DNA of 7,496 bases from the NCBI GenBank assembly GCA_025999775.1, contig BNXT01000062.1, forward strand, positions 1-7,496, given 5' to 3'. The DNA is from Bacteroidia bacterium (lineage in GTDB: Bacteria > Bacteroidota > Bacteroidia > Bacteroidales > P3). This document shows, piece by piece, positions 1 through 7,496 of this stretch. The notes under the pieces are model-generated. The model saw only the letters and a program-made list of their open reading frames with translations, did no database searches and was not told the DNA's origin. A program made the position numbers and the translations under genes. Positions within the stretch are counted from its first letter, which is position 1. Each line of letters starts with the position of its first letter.

Positions 1-424
1 CTATCTTAATATTTTGTTGGGCATCCAAATAGCCGTCTAACGAATTTACTTCGTAAAAGTCATCACCAAACAGCGCTTGTCCCATAGGCGCCAAGCGAGA
101 GGCGCTCCGCCCTGTATCGCCGACATGCACTTTTTCCGCATCCAACGTATTAACTTTATTTTCCAATTTATCGTTAAGCATTACTAGCTTCCACGATTTG
201 GTCTTGATAACCCAAACCGTTGAAACAGTCAGTATTGCGAGCACGACACCTATTGATATCCAACCTGCGGTCGTACCCACAACGTCAAAAGCTCTATAAA
301 CGCCGTAACACAAACTTGCAAAGCCGATAACGCCTGCAATAGACGTACCTGGTATCACTAAGATTTCCAGCAACACAAAAATAAGACCTACAACAAGCAA
401 CCCAATAATAATACCTATTTCCAT
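1..424 (-). CDS. NfeD-family membrane protein, C-terminus cut by window edge
   Basis: Translating from the ATG at 424-422 gives 141 residues with no stop before the window edge, so the gene is partial. Residues 1-45 are very hydrophobic (two closely spaced membrane segments starting MEIGIIIGLLVVG, with a PGTS turn at about 29-32), and a further membrane segment runs from about 53 to 74 (TAGWISIGVVLAIL). A soluble part follows, with the pattern VGDTGRSASRLAPMGQALF and then a Tyr-Glu-Val / Gly-Tyr-Leu stretch, which matches the small C-terminal OB-fold domain of short NfeD proteins. Known for the family: NfeD proteins are membrane partners of SPFH/flotillin-like proteins such as FloA, which is often the next gene; that position lies outside this window. 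About 10 residues are probably missing. The start is 10 bases after the preceding stop, with an A-rich AAAAGAA just upstream, so co-transcription with the upstream gene is likely. The family call rests on pattern recognition, not a search. Confidence 0.82.
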   Translation of the reverse strand, partial: MEIGIIIGLLVVGLIFVLLEILVIPGTSIAGVIGFASLCYGVYRAFDVVGTTAGWISIGVVLAILTVSTVWVIKTKSWKLVMLNDKLENKVNTLDAEKVHVGDTGRSASRLAPMGQALFGDDFYEVNSLDGYLDAQQNIKI

Positions 425-434
425 AATTCTTTTG

Positions 435-3056
435 TTATTTTACGTTCACAGAGACTCGTTGATTACCTCTGTATTCCGCAACGAAACATTGATAGCCCAA
501 ACTCTTAATTTGATTTCTCATCACATCGGCATCCGCAAACGTAGCAAACGGTAAGCTCATACAGCGATAAAGTCCATCCCCTTCTGTAACTATTTCCAAA
601 CGCAATGATGGCAAGGCAAGCAATAAATTCTTAAACGGTACCGAAAAATCAATGAGCGTCTTATTGGCTGTTAGTTGTATCCGAAAAACTGATAATTGAT
701 CGTTAACAGGACCATCATAGTAATTAGGTTGTTGTATGCTTCGCATATTTTCTTGTGCCGGATAGTATCCACTTTGTTGTTGTGGATATGCGCCTTGCTG
801 CTGCGGATAAGCTCCCTGTTGTTGTGGATATGCGCCTTGCTGCTGCGGATAAGCTCCCTGTTGTTGTGGATATGCGCCTTGTTGCTGTGGATATGCCCCT
901 TGTTGCTGTGGATATGCCCCTTGCTGCTGTGGATATGCCCCTTGTTGCTGTGGATATGCCCCTTGCTGCTGCGGATATGCCCCTTGTTGCTGAGGATAAG
1001 CCCCTTGTTGTTGAGGATAAGCCCCTTGTTGTTGAGGATAAGCCCCTTGTTGCTGAGGATATGCCCCTTGCTGCTGTGGAGAAGCTCCTTGTTGCTGTGG
1101 ATAAGCTCCCTGTTGCTGCGGATATGCCCCTTGTTGCTGCGGATATGCTCCTTGTTGTACAGGAGATGCTCCTTGTTGTGCGGGGGATGCCCTTTGTTGT
1201 GCGGGGGATGCCCCTTGTTGTACGGGGGATGCCCCTTGTTGTGCGGGGGATGCCCCTTGTTGTGCGGGGGATGCCCCTTGTTGTGCGGGGGATGCCCCTT
1301 GTTGTGCGGGGGATGCTCCTTGTTGCTGCGATTGTGCTCCTTGTTGTGCGGTTTGATTTGATATCACTTTATTCAAATTCTGTGCCAATGCGTCGATTTG
1401 AGTTTGTTGTTGAGCTATCTTTTCATCGCGTAGTTTCAATTCCTTATTCAACTCCGGAGTACCACCAGCAGCAGTCTCTGCCGGTTTTCCAATAATTATC
1501 GTATCTTTCTCTGCCTGTGCCTCTGCTTTTTCTGCAATGACAGTATTTTTCTTGGATGCTGTGTAAGTACCTTTTTCGTCAAAGACATAAGGTACTTCAC
1601 GAAAATCATGTATTGCGTTAAGGTTTTTACCCGATGAGGTACGATTAGAAACAAAGAGTCCGCCTTGTCCGTTTTTCTTCACCACGAATCCATAATCGTC
1701 CGCGCCGGAGTTAATTGGAGCTTGCATATTAATCGGCACCGTAAATGATATTTGGGATAAGTCGGTAGCGCCCGAAACAGCATGCGCGACATCATCTACC
1801 GTGATCTTAGAATAAAAAATATCAAATCCCCCCATTCCCGCATGACCATTGGATGCAAAGAACAATATAGAGTCATTGTACAATTGAGGATATGCTTCGT
1901 CGCCATTTGTATTGATTGCCGTACCAAGTCGTATGGGGCTACTCCACATATTATCACCTTGTGATTTCGTTACATAGATGTCCGAAGTACTACCATTCTT
2001 AGCCATTACAAAAAACATGATTTTACCATCCGAACTTAGCGTTGGATAACCAATCACGGCGTCATTATCGTGAAAAGATTGAATATTCGCTTTTTTGCTT
2101 ATCGAGCCTTTAGGCGTCAATGTGTAGGAAAAAATATTTGTTGCTTCACTTTTTTTGAAATCAAAGAAAGCTAAAAATTTGTTATTCTTCGTTGAGACCT
2201 TATGGTTACGCATAACGTAGTAGGTGGTGGTGTTAGCATCAAACGCAAAAGCCTTATCGGACTTGGTCGTTGTAATGTCTTTTACAGGTTCTATGGGCTT
2301 CCAACTATCTGCTTTATCCGGTTGGTCGCTGACTATTGGAAGTGATGTAAATAATCGTGCCGGAGCCGGTACGTCCTTATGAAACAAGCGTGCGACAAAA
2401 GCTGTTGTCGGCGTGATTGTTTTGGACGCCACTTTATCTAAGAACCCCTGTTTGTCTCTATCCGACGAGAATAGCAAAGCATCTCGATACCATGTAATAA
2501 AGGTTTGGTTGTTCTGATTAGTATTCAGAGCCGTTGTCGGTACGACCGTAACAGTGGTTTTACGAGGGTCTTCCGAAGATTGAATGGCAAACTCTGCCTT
2601 ACGAATCCTTGCGCTGGCAACCTCTTCATCATTGGGATGAGATTCTTTATACTGTTTATAGGTCTCTAATGCTAACATATATTTACCGTTGCCCATCAGA
2701 ACATCGCCATAGTACAGCAAGTAATTACCCTCCGTCTCTTTAATATTTTTTTCTTTAGCGCTTGCAAAACTCGCTTCTGCCTTTACAAATTGATTTGTTT
2801 TGAGATAGGCTTCCCCCAAACGACTATAAACCTGTGCTACATCATACGTAGGCGCTTTTTTAGAGCTTGTAGCCTTTTTAACTAACTGTTCATAGCCTTT
2901 AATGGCTTCGGTATAGTGCCCTTTATCCATCAAAGCGTCTATTTTCTGCATGGGTTCATTCGACGCAGCGTACACACCACTCGAAACAAACAGCATGCAC
3001 AATGCCAATGTTACACAATATCTGGTCATATCTTGGTTATTTTTAACTATTTTCAT
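435..3056 (-). CDS. Secreted TPR / PD40 beta-propeller protein with heptapeptide-repeat linker and C-terminal SPOR domain
   Basis: The product is 873 residues if started at the ATG at 3056-3054. Residues 11-30 form a signal peptide ([16 protein letters not shown] core, VYA-AS cleavage near 30); Cys20 is not in a lipobox (Leu at -1). TPR-like helices cover about 36-160 ([46 protein letters not shown]). A beta-propeller of PD40/WD40-like blades covers about 185-490, with clear units at 337-362 ([13 protein letters not shown]), 389-417 ([24 protein letters not shown]) and 450-472 ([21 protein letters not shown]). A coiled coil follows at 535-566, then 26 heptapeptides at 580-761, then a SPOR domain from about 788 to the end ([31 protein letters not shown]). 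Inference: an envelope protein with a periplasmic peptidoglycan-binding tail, perhaps linked to type IX secretion. A GTG at 3068 extends the frame by four residues but sits inside the promoter. The ATG at 3029 gives a standard 21-residue signal peptide and is a serious alternative start. Confidence 0.85.
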   Translation of the reverse strand: MKIVKNNQDMTRYCVTLALCMLFVSSGVYAASNEPMQKIDALMDKGHYTEAIKGYEQLVKKATSSKKAPTYDVAQVYSRLGEAYLKTNQFVKAEASFASAKEKNIKETEGNYLLYYGDVLMGNGKYMLALETYKQYKESHPNDEEVASARIRKAEFAIQSSEDPRKTTVTVVPTTALNTNQNNQTFITWYRDALLFSSDRDKQGFLDKVASKTITPTTAFVARLFHKDVPAPARLFTSLPIVSDQPDKADSWKPIEPVKDITTTKSDKAFAFDANTTTYYVMRNHKVSTKNNKFLAFFDFKKSEATNIFSYTLTPKGSISKKANIQSFHDNDAVIGYPTLSSDGKIMFFVMAKNGSTSDIYVTKSQGDNMWSSPIRLGTAINTNGDEAYPQLYNDSILFFASNGHAGMGGFDIFYSKITVDDVAHAVSGATDLSQISFTVPINMQAPINSGADDYGFVVKKNGQGGLFVSNRTSSGKNLNAIHDFREVPYVFDEKGTYTASKKNTVIAEKAEAQAEKDTIIIGKPAETAAGGTPELNKELKLRDEKIAQQQTQIDALAQNLNKVISNQTAQQGAQSQQQGASPAQQGASPAQQGASPAQQGASPAQQGASPVQQGASPAQQRASPAQQGASPVQQGAYPQQQGAYPQQQGAYPQQQGASPQQQGAYPQQQGAYPQQQGAYPQQQGAYPQQQGAYPQQQGAYPQQQGAYPQQQGAYPQQQGAYPQQQGAYPQQQGAYPQQQGAYPQQQGAYPQQQGAYPQQQSGYYPAQENMRSIQQPNYYDGPVNDQLSVFRIQLTANKTLIDFSVPFKNLLLALPSLRLEIVTEGDGLYRCMSLPFATFADADVMRNQIKSLGYQCFVAEYRGNQRVSVNVK
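774..1319 (-). repeat. 26-copy in-frame 21-bp tandem repeat encoding GA(S/Y)P(A/V/Q)QQ heptapeptides
   Basis: An uninterrupted array of 26 units of exactly 21 bp codes for residues 580-761 of the surrounding protein. In protein order there are eight GASP-type units (GASPAQQ, with Val in the fifth and eighth and a Gly-to-Arg change in the seventh), three GAYPQQQ, one GASPQQQ and fourteen GAYPQQQ. Degenerate half-units flank it (GAQSQQQ before, SGYYPAQ after). Neighbouring units are often identical at the DNA level, and near 787-870 a 42-bp pair of two unit types is itself repeated, which points to recent duplication by slippage or unequal recombination. Every unit is a multiple of three, so copy-number change keeps the frame. 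The composition (Gln, Pro, Tyr, Gly, Ala) predicts an extended, disordered linker. Confidence 0.97.
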
Positions 3057-3067
3057 ACTACACCTCA

Positions 3068-3100
3068 CAAAGGTACAATTTTTTTTTCTAAAAAGCCAAA
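3068..3100 (-). promoter_or_regulatory. Bacteroidota-type promoter (-33 TTTG, -7 TAnnTTTG) for the TPR/PD40/SPOR gene
   Basis: On the minus strand TTTG (3100-3097) is followed after 21 bases by TACCTTTG (3075-3068). This fits the Bacteroidota sigma-factor consensus TTTG, about 19-21 bases, TAnnTTTG. The -33 box lies in the last codons of lon and the spacer crosses its stop codon. Transcription would start a few bases after 3068, close to 3060. That leaves almost no leader for the ATG at 3056 and about 30 bases for the ATG at 3029. The promoter implies that this gene can be expressed independently of lon. Confidence 0.65.
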
Positions 3101-5493
3101 TTTATTATTTCTCTCACATTTTCGATATAATGAAAGGTCAATCCATCAATATATTTAAGTTCAATTTCTTCCACGTGTTTTTTATTTGCTTTACAGAGAA
3201 TAACATGTTTAATATCTGCGCGTTTTGCTGCCAATATTTTTTCTTTAATACCGCCCACAGGGAGCACTTTACCCCGTAAGGTTATCTCACCGGTCATAGC
3301 GAGGTTGGATTTCACTTTTTTCTTCGTAAAGACTGAGTACAAGGCTGTAAATAATGTAATGCCCGCCGAAGGACCATCTTTCGGCGTAGCGCCTTCCGGT
3401 ACATGAATATGGACATTGCGCTTTTCAAATACGTCTTCGGTGATATTATATCGTTTATAATCTGATTTCAAGTATTCGTAGGCTAAGGTTGCCGATTCTT
3501 TCATCACATCGCCCAGATTGCCGGTCATTGTTAGTTGCCCCTTCCCCACTCCAGAACTTGCTTCCACAAAAAGTATCTCACCGCCTACAACCGTCCACGC
3601 CAAACCCGTTACAACACCTACTGTATCCTCTTTCAACTGCTTGGTTTCATCAAACGTCGGAATCCCAAAAATAGCATTCAGATTTTTCGACTGCAAGTCC
3701 TTTTGGTACTTATTTTTTTCAACAATTTGTCGTGCTCTATAACGCGTAATCTTCGCTATTTGCTTGTCCAATTGACGAACGCCTGATTCACGAGTATAGC
3801 CTTTGATGATGTCGTGTATAACCTCGTCGCTCACGTGTAGTTGGTTATCTTCTACACCGTGTTCTTTAAGTTGTTTAGGTAATAAATGGCGCTTCGCTAT
3901 TTCTATTTTCTCTTCCAAGAAATATCCTGAAATATCAATCACTTCCATTCTGTCAAGCAAAGCCGGGTGTATCGAAGTAGCGCTATTAGCTGTAGCCACA
4001 AACAATACTCTTGACAAATCGAAGTCTATGTCTAAATAATTATCGTGAAAACTCATGTTTTGCTCAGGATCGAGTATTTCTAACAGCGCTGCCGAAGGGT
4101 CGCCCTGTATATTAAGTCCTGAGACCTTGTCAATTTCATCCAGCACGAACACCGGATTTGCTGTTTGCGCTTTTTTGATATTGGTAATAATGCGTCCGGG
4201 CATAGCGCCGATGTAGGTACGGCGATGTCCGCGCAATTCAGCTTCATCATGCAAGCCTCCTAACGACATGCGAACGTATTGGCGTCCGAGAGCGGCTGCC
4301 AACGACTTGCCTAAGGATGTTTTTCCGACACCCGGAGGACCTAATAAACATAGTATGGGCGCTTTCAAATCCTTGCGTAGTTTCAACACCGCTATATACT
4401 CAAGTATGCGTTTTTTTACTTTCTCAAGTCCAAAATGATCAGCATCCAGCACGTCTTGCGCATGTTTTAGATCAAAATTATCATCGGAGTATTCCCCCCA
4501 TGGCAAATCCACAACGGTTTCCAAGTAATTCAGTTGCACCGAATAGTCCGGAGACATGGAATTGATACGTTGTAATTTCTTAATATCGTTATCAAAAATC
4601 TCAGCCACAGCACTACTCCACTTCTTAGATTTAGCCTTGTCTTTGAGGTCTTTAATGTCATTATCCACCTGCGAACCGCCCAATTCTTTCTGAATTGTTT
4701 TCAGTTGTTCGTTGAGTACCTGCTCCCTATACTGTTTGTCAATTTCGGAACGTACTTTCCCTTGTATTTGCTGTTTTAGTTCGACTTTTTGATGTTCTTT
4801 AGTCAAAATTTTGAGAAGTCGTTCAGCTTTCGTTTGAACGACATCTAATTCCAATATCTCTTGTTTTTCGATAGCATCCAAATCCAACATGGAAAGCACG
4901 AAATTGATGAGGAAATTAGGGTTTTCCACGTTATTCACCACATTGATGATGTTGTTGGATATATGGGGGGTTTTTTCAAATACTTGCGATGCCAAATCTT
5001 TAATGGAGGCGATTATCGCTTTATTATTTTCCTCGTTCCTGTCCATGTGTATCGTGATTGGTCTGTCGCCAATCCGTGCCACAAGGTAAGGTTTTGTTCT
5101 CACAATTTCTAAGATTTCAAAGCGCCATACGCCCTGTATCAAGGCGACAATTTCAGAACCATTGGCAGGCGTGAATATTTGCACCACACGTGCGATAGTA
5201 CCTATCGTGAATATATCCTCCGGAAGAGGGTCGGTTTCTTTTGTTTTATCTTTTTGAGCGACTACACCAAGATAGGTTTTATCTTCATAGCTTTTCTTGA
5301 CTAACTTGAGGGATTGTTCACGCCGCAGTGTTACAGGGACAATCATGCTTGGTAGTAGCGCTGTATTACGCAACGCTAATAGGGGCAATTCCTCCGGTAC
5401 CGAATCTTGTGGGGTTTTATCCTCCTCTTCTCCGAGTGAAAACGGTATGCACTCTATATCTGCCTCAAAAAAGTCTGAAAATCTTTCAATCAT
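3088..5493 (-). CDS. lon: ATP-dependent protease Lon (endopeptidase La)
   Basis: This is a complete 801-residue Lon of the bacterial LonA type: a cytoplasmic hexameric AAA+ serine protease that unfolds and degrades damaged and regulatory proteins. The N-terminal substrate-binding domain starts at about residue 36 ([19 protein letters not shown]). A long helical region with charged coiled-coil character follows at about 220-330. The AAA+ module has Walker [10 protein letters not shown] at about 384-392, Walker B FVLDEIDK at about 449-456, sensor-1 region VLFVATANS and the LLDRMEVI arginine segment. The protease domain has catalytic Ser709 in DGPSAG and Lys752, the second Lys of GGIKEK; the 43-residue spacing equals that of E. 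coli Ser679-Lys722. The ATG at 5493-5491 lies 2 bases after the stop of the GlmU-like gene with no Shine-Dalgarno sequence, so expression from the upstream transcript and translational coupling are likely. No separate heat-shock promoter was recognised. Length and motifs are intact. Confidence 0.98.
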   Translation of the reverse strand: MIERFSDFFEADIECIPFSLGEEEDKTPQDSVPEELPLLALRNTALLPSMIVPVTLRREQSLKLVKKSYEDKTYLGVVAQKDKTKETDPLPEDIFTIGTIARVVQIFTPANGSEIVALIQGVWRFEILEIVRTKPYLVARIGDRPITIHMDRNEENNKAIIASIKDLASQVFEKTPHISNNIINVVNNVENPNFLINFVLSMLDLDAIEKQEILELDVVQTKAERLLKILTKEHQKVELKQQIQGKVRSEIDKQYREQVLNEQLKTIQKELGGSQVDNDIKDLKDKAKSKKWSSAVAEIFDNDIKKLQRINSMSPDYSVQLNYLETVVDLPWGEYSDDNFDLKHAQDVLDADHFGLEKVKKRILEYIAVLKLRKDLKAPILCLLGPPGVGKTSLGKSLAAALGRQYVRMSLGGLHDEAELRGHRRTYIGAMPGRIITNIKKAQTANPVFVLDEIDKVSGLNIQGDPSAALLEILDPEQNMSFHDNYLDIDFDLSRVLFVATANSATSIHPALLDRMEVIDISGYFLEEKIEIAKRHLLPKQLKEHGVEDNQLHVSDEVIHDIIKGYTRESGVRQLDKQIAKITRYRARQIVEKNKYQKDLQSKNLNAIFGIPTFDETKQLKEDTVGVVTGLAWTVVGGEILFVEASSGVGKGQLTMTGNLGDVMKESATLAYEYLKSDYKRYNITEDVFEKRNVHIHVPEGATPKDGPSAGITLFTALYSVFTKKKVKSNLAMTGEITLRGKVLPVGGIKEKILAAKRADIKHVILCKANKKHVEEIELKYIDGLTFHYIENVREIINLAF

Positions 5494-5495
5494 AT

Positions 5496-6671
5496 CTATG
5501 CTATTCTATAACGTTGTGATTGTTTAAACACATTTTTCAATATATCTTTGTCCACTTTATCAAGGGTACGACCTCTCCGAGCGTACATTCTTGCGGCAAT
5601 ATCCAACACTTTTTCCAAGTCGCTTTGTTTGCCGCCCCAAGTGAATGAAGCAATAAAATTACGTTGGAAGCCTGCGCCGAACACATTAGCGCCAACACCA
5701 ATGACAGTGCCTGTATTAAAGGTTGTCTGTATTGCCACTTTGGTATGATCGCCCATAAATAAACCGCAAAACTGCTGTCCCGTAGGTTCAAATGTGTTCC
5801 ATGTATAGTTCCACAAACGCACCTCATCATACGTATTTTTCAGGTTGGAAGAATTGGTACCGGCGCCGATGTTACACCACTCGCCCACTACCGAATTGCC
5901 TAAGAATCCATCATGCGGCTTATTAGAATAGCCGGTAAAAATCACATTCTCAACTTCTCCCCCCACCTTCACGTATGGTCCAAGTGTTGTCCCCCCATAT
6001 ATTTTAGCGCCCATTTTGACGACGGCATGTTCCGCCATTGCAAAAGGTCCACGTACGCAAGCGCCTTCCATAATTTGTGCATCTTTACCTATATAGATAA
6101 CGCCGTTTTTTGTGTTCAAGGTAGCGCCTTCAACCACCGCCCCTTCTTCGATAAAGATATCTTCTACATTCCCTATCACAACATTGGTTTTGCTTATTTT
6201 CTGCGATTTACGATCGGCAGTCAAGCGTGCAAAATCACTCCGTATCACCTCCTCATTGTACAAATACAAGTCCCAAAGATTATCTATCTTGATTATATCG
6301 CCATTGTACTCAGTTTCCTGCATATCGTCGTGCTCATTGCTTTTGCCGATTTCCTTATTGCTCATGCAGTAGGCAATAATGGAGTCTGTACTCGAAATAG
6401 CCTGATTAGGTTTAAGCTTCTTAATGGCTGTAACTAATTTCGGGGTTGGCAATACCGACGCATCAATTAAGACATTGGTATCTTTCTCCACTAAAGGGTA
6501 TTTTTTTGACAGATATTTTTCAGTCAACGTGGATGTTTCCGTTCCTAACAGGGCATTCCATTTCTCGCGAATGGACGTAATGCCTATCACTAATTCCGCA
6601 ACCGGACGGGTATAAGTCAGGGGTAACAAATTCGTACGCATCGTTGCTTCGTCAAAAAGGATATAGTTCAT
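5496..6671 (-). CDS. Alternative GlmU-like bifunctional UDP-GlcNAc pyrophosphorylase / GlcN-1-P acetyltransferase
   Basis: The 391-residue product has two parts. Residues 1-150 are a divergent nucleotidyltransferase-like domain beginning ILFDEA and carrying LLPLTYTRPVAEL followed by GITSIREKW, the signature I associate with the Bacteroidota alternative-GlmU family (TIGR03991, from memory). The classical GlmU/RmlA loop LxxGxGTRM is absent. Residues about 165-335 form a left-handed beta-helix with hexapeptide repeats (IGNVEDIFIEEGAVVEGA, IGKDAQIMEGACVRG, NIGAGTNSSN, VIGVGANVFGAG). In this family the two domains are taken to make UDP-GlcNAc from glucosamine-1-phosphate, acetyl-CoA and UTP for peptidoglycan and LPS in the cytoplasm; the exact activity here is inferred. 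The gene opens the cluster with lon, which starts 2 bases after its TAG stop. The ATG at 6671-6669 is chosen because the family motif begins directly after it. An annotation as a generic sugar nucleotidyltransferase would also fit. Confidence 0.88.
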   Translation of the reverse strand: MNYILFDEATMRTNLLPLTYTRPVAELVIGITSIREKWNALLGTETSTLTEKYLSKKYPLVEKDTNVLIDASVLPTPKLVTAIKKLKPNQAISSTDSIIAYCMSNKEIGKSNEHDDMQETEYNGDIIKIDNLWDLYLYNEEVIRSDFARLTADRKSQKISKTNVVIGNVEDIFIEEGAVVEGATLNTKNGVIYIGKDAQIMEGACVRGPFAMAEHAVVKMGAKIYGGTTLGPYVKVGGEVENVIFTGYSNKPHDGFLGNSVVGEWCNIGAGTNSSNLKNTYDEVRLWNYTWNTFEPTGQQFCGLFMGDHTKVAIQTTFNTGTVIGVGANVFGAGFQRNFIASFTWGGKQSDLEKVLDIAARMYARRGRTLDKVDKDILKNVFKQSQRYRIA

Positions 6672-6688
6672 GGTCTTGCTTTTCCGTT

Positions 6689-6721
6689 ATTATACGCAGC
6701 TTTCAAAAAAATGTTTCACAA
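6689..6721 (-). promoter_or_regulatory. Weak promoter candidate for the GlmU-like gene / lon cluster
   Basis: After the terminator of the preceding gene a promoter is expected in the 84 bases up to the ATG at 6671. The best candidate on the minus strand is TTGTGA (6721-6716), 21 bases, then TATAAT (6694-6689), 17 bases before the start codon. It has TA at the -7 position but not the TTTG that completes the Bacteroidota consensus, so it is only a tentative call. Confidence 0.25.
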
Positions 6722-6741
6722 TGAGACAATGTTAAAAGCCT

Positions 6742-6781
6742 ATATATAAAACCATAGCAGTCGGTCAAAATGCCGACTGCT
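6742..6781 (-). terminator. Rho-independent terminator after the FKBP gene
   Basis: A perfect 9-bp inverted repeat, AGCAGTCGG / CCGACTGCT (6756-6764 and 6773-6781), encloses an 8-base loop and can be extended by a wobble and an A-T pair. On the minus strand the stem is followed by ATGGTTTTATATATA, a T-rich though interrupted tail. It begins about 53 bases after the FKBP stop codon, in the right orientation to end that transcript and separate it from the GlmU-like / lon cluster. Confidence 0.75.
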
Positions 6782-6833
6782 GTACGATTAGAAGCGCTAT
6801 TTACAAAAGACGGTTCTTGTTTTTGTTGGTTAC

Positions 6834-7460
6834 CTATTTAACGTCAAATAATTCGATGGTGAAGACCAAGGTTGAGCCGGCAGGAATAATCGAAACGCCA
6901 CGGTCGCCGTAAGCCAAGTCGGATGGGATGTAAAAGATGAACTTAGAACCGACAGGCATGAGTTGCACGCCTTCAGTCCAGCCTTTAATCACTTGATTCA
7001 ACGGAAAAGAGATGGTTTCGCCGCGTTCATACGAAGAATCAAATACGGTGCCATCAAGTAATTTACCTTCATAATGCACGGTTACCGTAGCGGTTGCGTC
7101 TTTAGGTTTAACGCCTGTACCCATAGTAACTACTTTGTATTGCAGTCCCGAAGGCAACACAACCACACTTTTATCTTTTTTGTTCTCCGTCAAAAAAGCC
7201 TCGCCCTTAGTCTTATTTTCAGCTGCGGATAGACCGGCTTGCGCTTCTTCGCGTGCCTGCATGGAACTTTGCCATTCCTGCATTTTTTGCTGCATCTCTT
7301 CCTCAGTGAAAATAGGAGGCTCCTGATTGATAGCTGTTTTAATACCTCTGTTTACGGCATCAGCGTCAAATGCAAACGATTCTTGTTGCATGTTACGCCC
7401 AATGTTATATCCAATGATATAACTGATTTGTTGTTCGTGTGTCATGTTTTGTGAATTCAT
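6834..7460 (-). CDS. FKBP-type peptidyl-prolyl cis-trans isomerase, FklB/FKBP22-like
   Basis: The product is a complete 208-residue protein, close to the 206 residues of E. coli FklB, and catalyses cis-trans isomerisation of Xaa-Pro bonds during folding. Residues 1-95 are the helical FKBP_N dimerisation region (QQISYIIGYNIGRNM, then a long Gln/Glu-rich helix around 52-90). Residues about 100-208 are the FKBP domain, with the usual pocket residues visible: Tyr130 (VHYEGKLLDG), Phe140 and Asp141 (TVFDSS), Val157-Ile158, Trp161 (VIKGW), Tyr184 (LAYGDRG) and Phe200 (STLVFTIELFDV). There is no signal peptide or lipobox, so a cytoplasmic location is inferred, unlike secreted Mip/FkpA relatives. The ATG at 7460 is used; an ATG five codons later is possible. 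Only 36 bases upstream are visible. The gene stands alone, ended by the hairpin downstream. Confidence 0.95.
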   Translation of the reverse strand: MNSQNMTHEQQISYIIGYNIGRNMQQESFAFDADAVNRGIKTAINQEPPIFTEEEMQQKMQEWQSSMQAREEAQAGLSAAENKTKGEAFLTENKKDKSVVVLPSGLQYKVVTMGTGVKPKDATATVTVHYEGKLLDGTVFDSSYERGETISFPLNQVIKGWTEGVQLMPVGSKFIFYIPSDLAYGDRGVSIIPAGSTLVFTIELFDVK

Positions 7461-7496
7461 AAAACTTGTGAATAATAATACGGTGCAAAATAGTGT

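Noticed and set aside
774..1319. CRISPR array
   Set aside because: The units are contiguous with no unique spacers, have a period of 21 bp and translate as a continuous heptapeptide repeat within one protein.
696..1495. Long plus-strand open frames (221 and 246 residues) across the repeat array, with leucine/valine-rich repetitive translations
   Set aside because: They are by-products of the 21-bp repeat: a stop-free unit stays stop-free in every copy. Their boundaries follow the array, and the minus-strand frame carries the recognisable domains.
2991..3002. Lipoprotein signal around Cys20 of the TPR/PD40/SPOR protein
   Set aside because: The residues before Cys are Leu-Ala-Leu; a lipobox needs Gly, Ala or Ser at -1. 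A signal peptidase I site at VYA-AS fits better.
5537..5830. 97-residue minus-strand open frame inside the GlmU-like gene in another frame
   Set aside because: It overlaps the conserved beta-helix frame fully and shows no independent motif, so it is a shadow frame.
5913..6437. 174-residue plus-strand open frame opposite the GlmU-like gene
   Set aside because: It has no recognisable motif, and the opposite strand encodes conserved hexapeptide repeats over the same bases.
7485..7492. Possible -7 box (TATTTTGC on the minus strand) upstream of the FKBP gene
   Set aside because: It is one base short of TAnnTTTG, and the -33 region lies beyond the window edge, so it cannot be judged.

Overview
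The window comes from a member of the Bacteroidota, most likely the Bacteroidales. Four signs support this: a bifunctional GlmU-like protein of the alternative form typical of that phylum, a TPR plus PD40 beta-propeller envelope protein of the kind seen around type IX secretion and gliding proteins, a TTTG / TAnnTTTG promoter (the Bacteroidota -33/-7 consensus) and a general lack of Shine-Dalgarno sequences. The species cannot be named from the sequence alone.

All five genes lie on the minus strand, so transcription runs from high to low coordinates. First (7460-6834) is a cytoplasmic FKBP-type prolyl isomerase of the FklB/FKBP22 type. A hairpin terminator at 6756-6781 follows it, inside a 162-base intergenic gap. 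A tightly packed cluster then begins: the GlmU-like enzyme (6671-5496), the ATP-dependent protease Lon (5493-3088, only 2 bases after the previous stop), a large secreted TPR / beta-propeller / SPOR protein (about 3056-435, with a promoter overlapping the end of lon), and a short NfeD-type membrane protein (424 to the window edge, C-terminus cut off).

Three genes are conventional: a protein-folding catalyst, a supplier of UDP-GlcNAc for peptidoglycan and LPS, and a quality-control protease. The most unusual object is the fourth gene. Between a coiled coil and a C-terminal SPOR (peptidoglycan-binding) domain it carries 26 tandem copies of a heptapeptide, GA(S/Y)P(A/V/Q)QQ, encoded by an uninterrupted 546-bp array of 21-bp units (774-1319). 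The array has two sub-families and clear signs of recent unit duplication. The overall design resembles the PorE-like TPR-PD40-OmpA proteins of type IX secretion, but the OmpA-like anchor is replaced by a length-variable linker plus SPOR. No mobile element, CRISPR array, tRNA or rRNA was seen.
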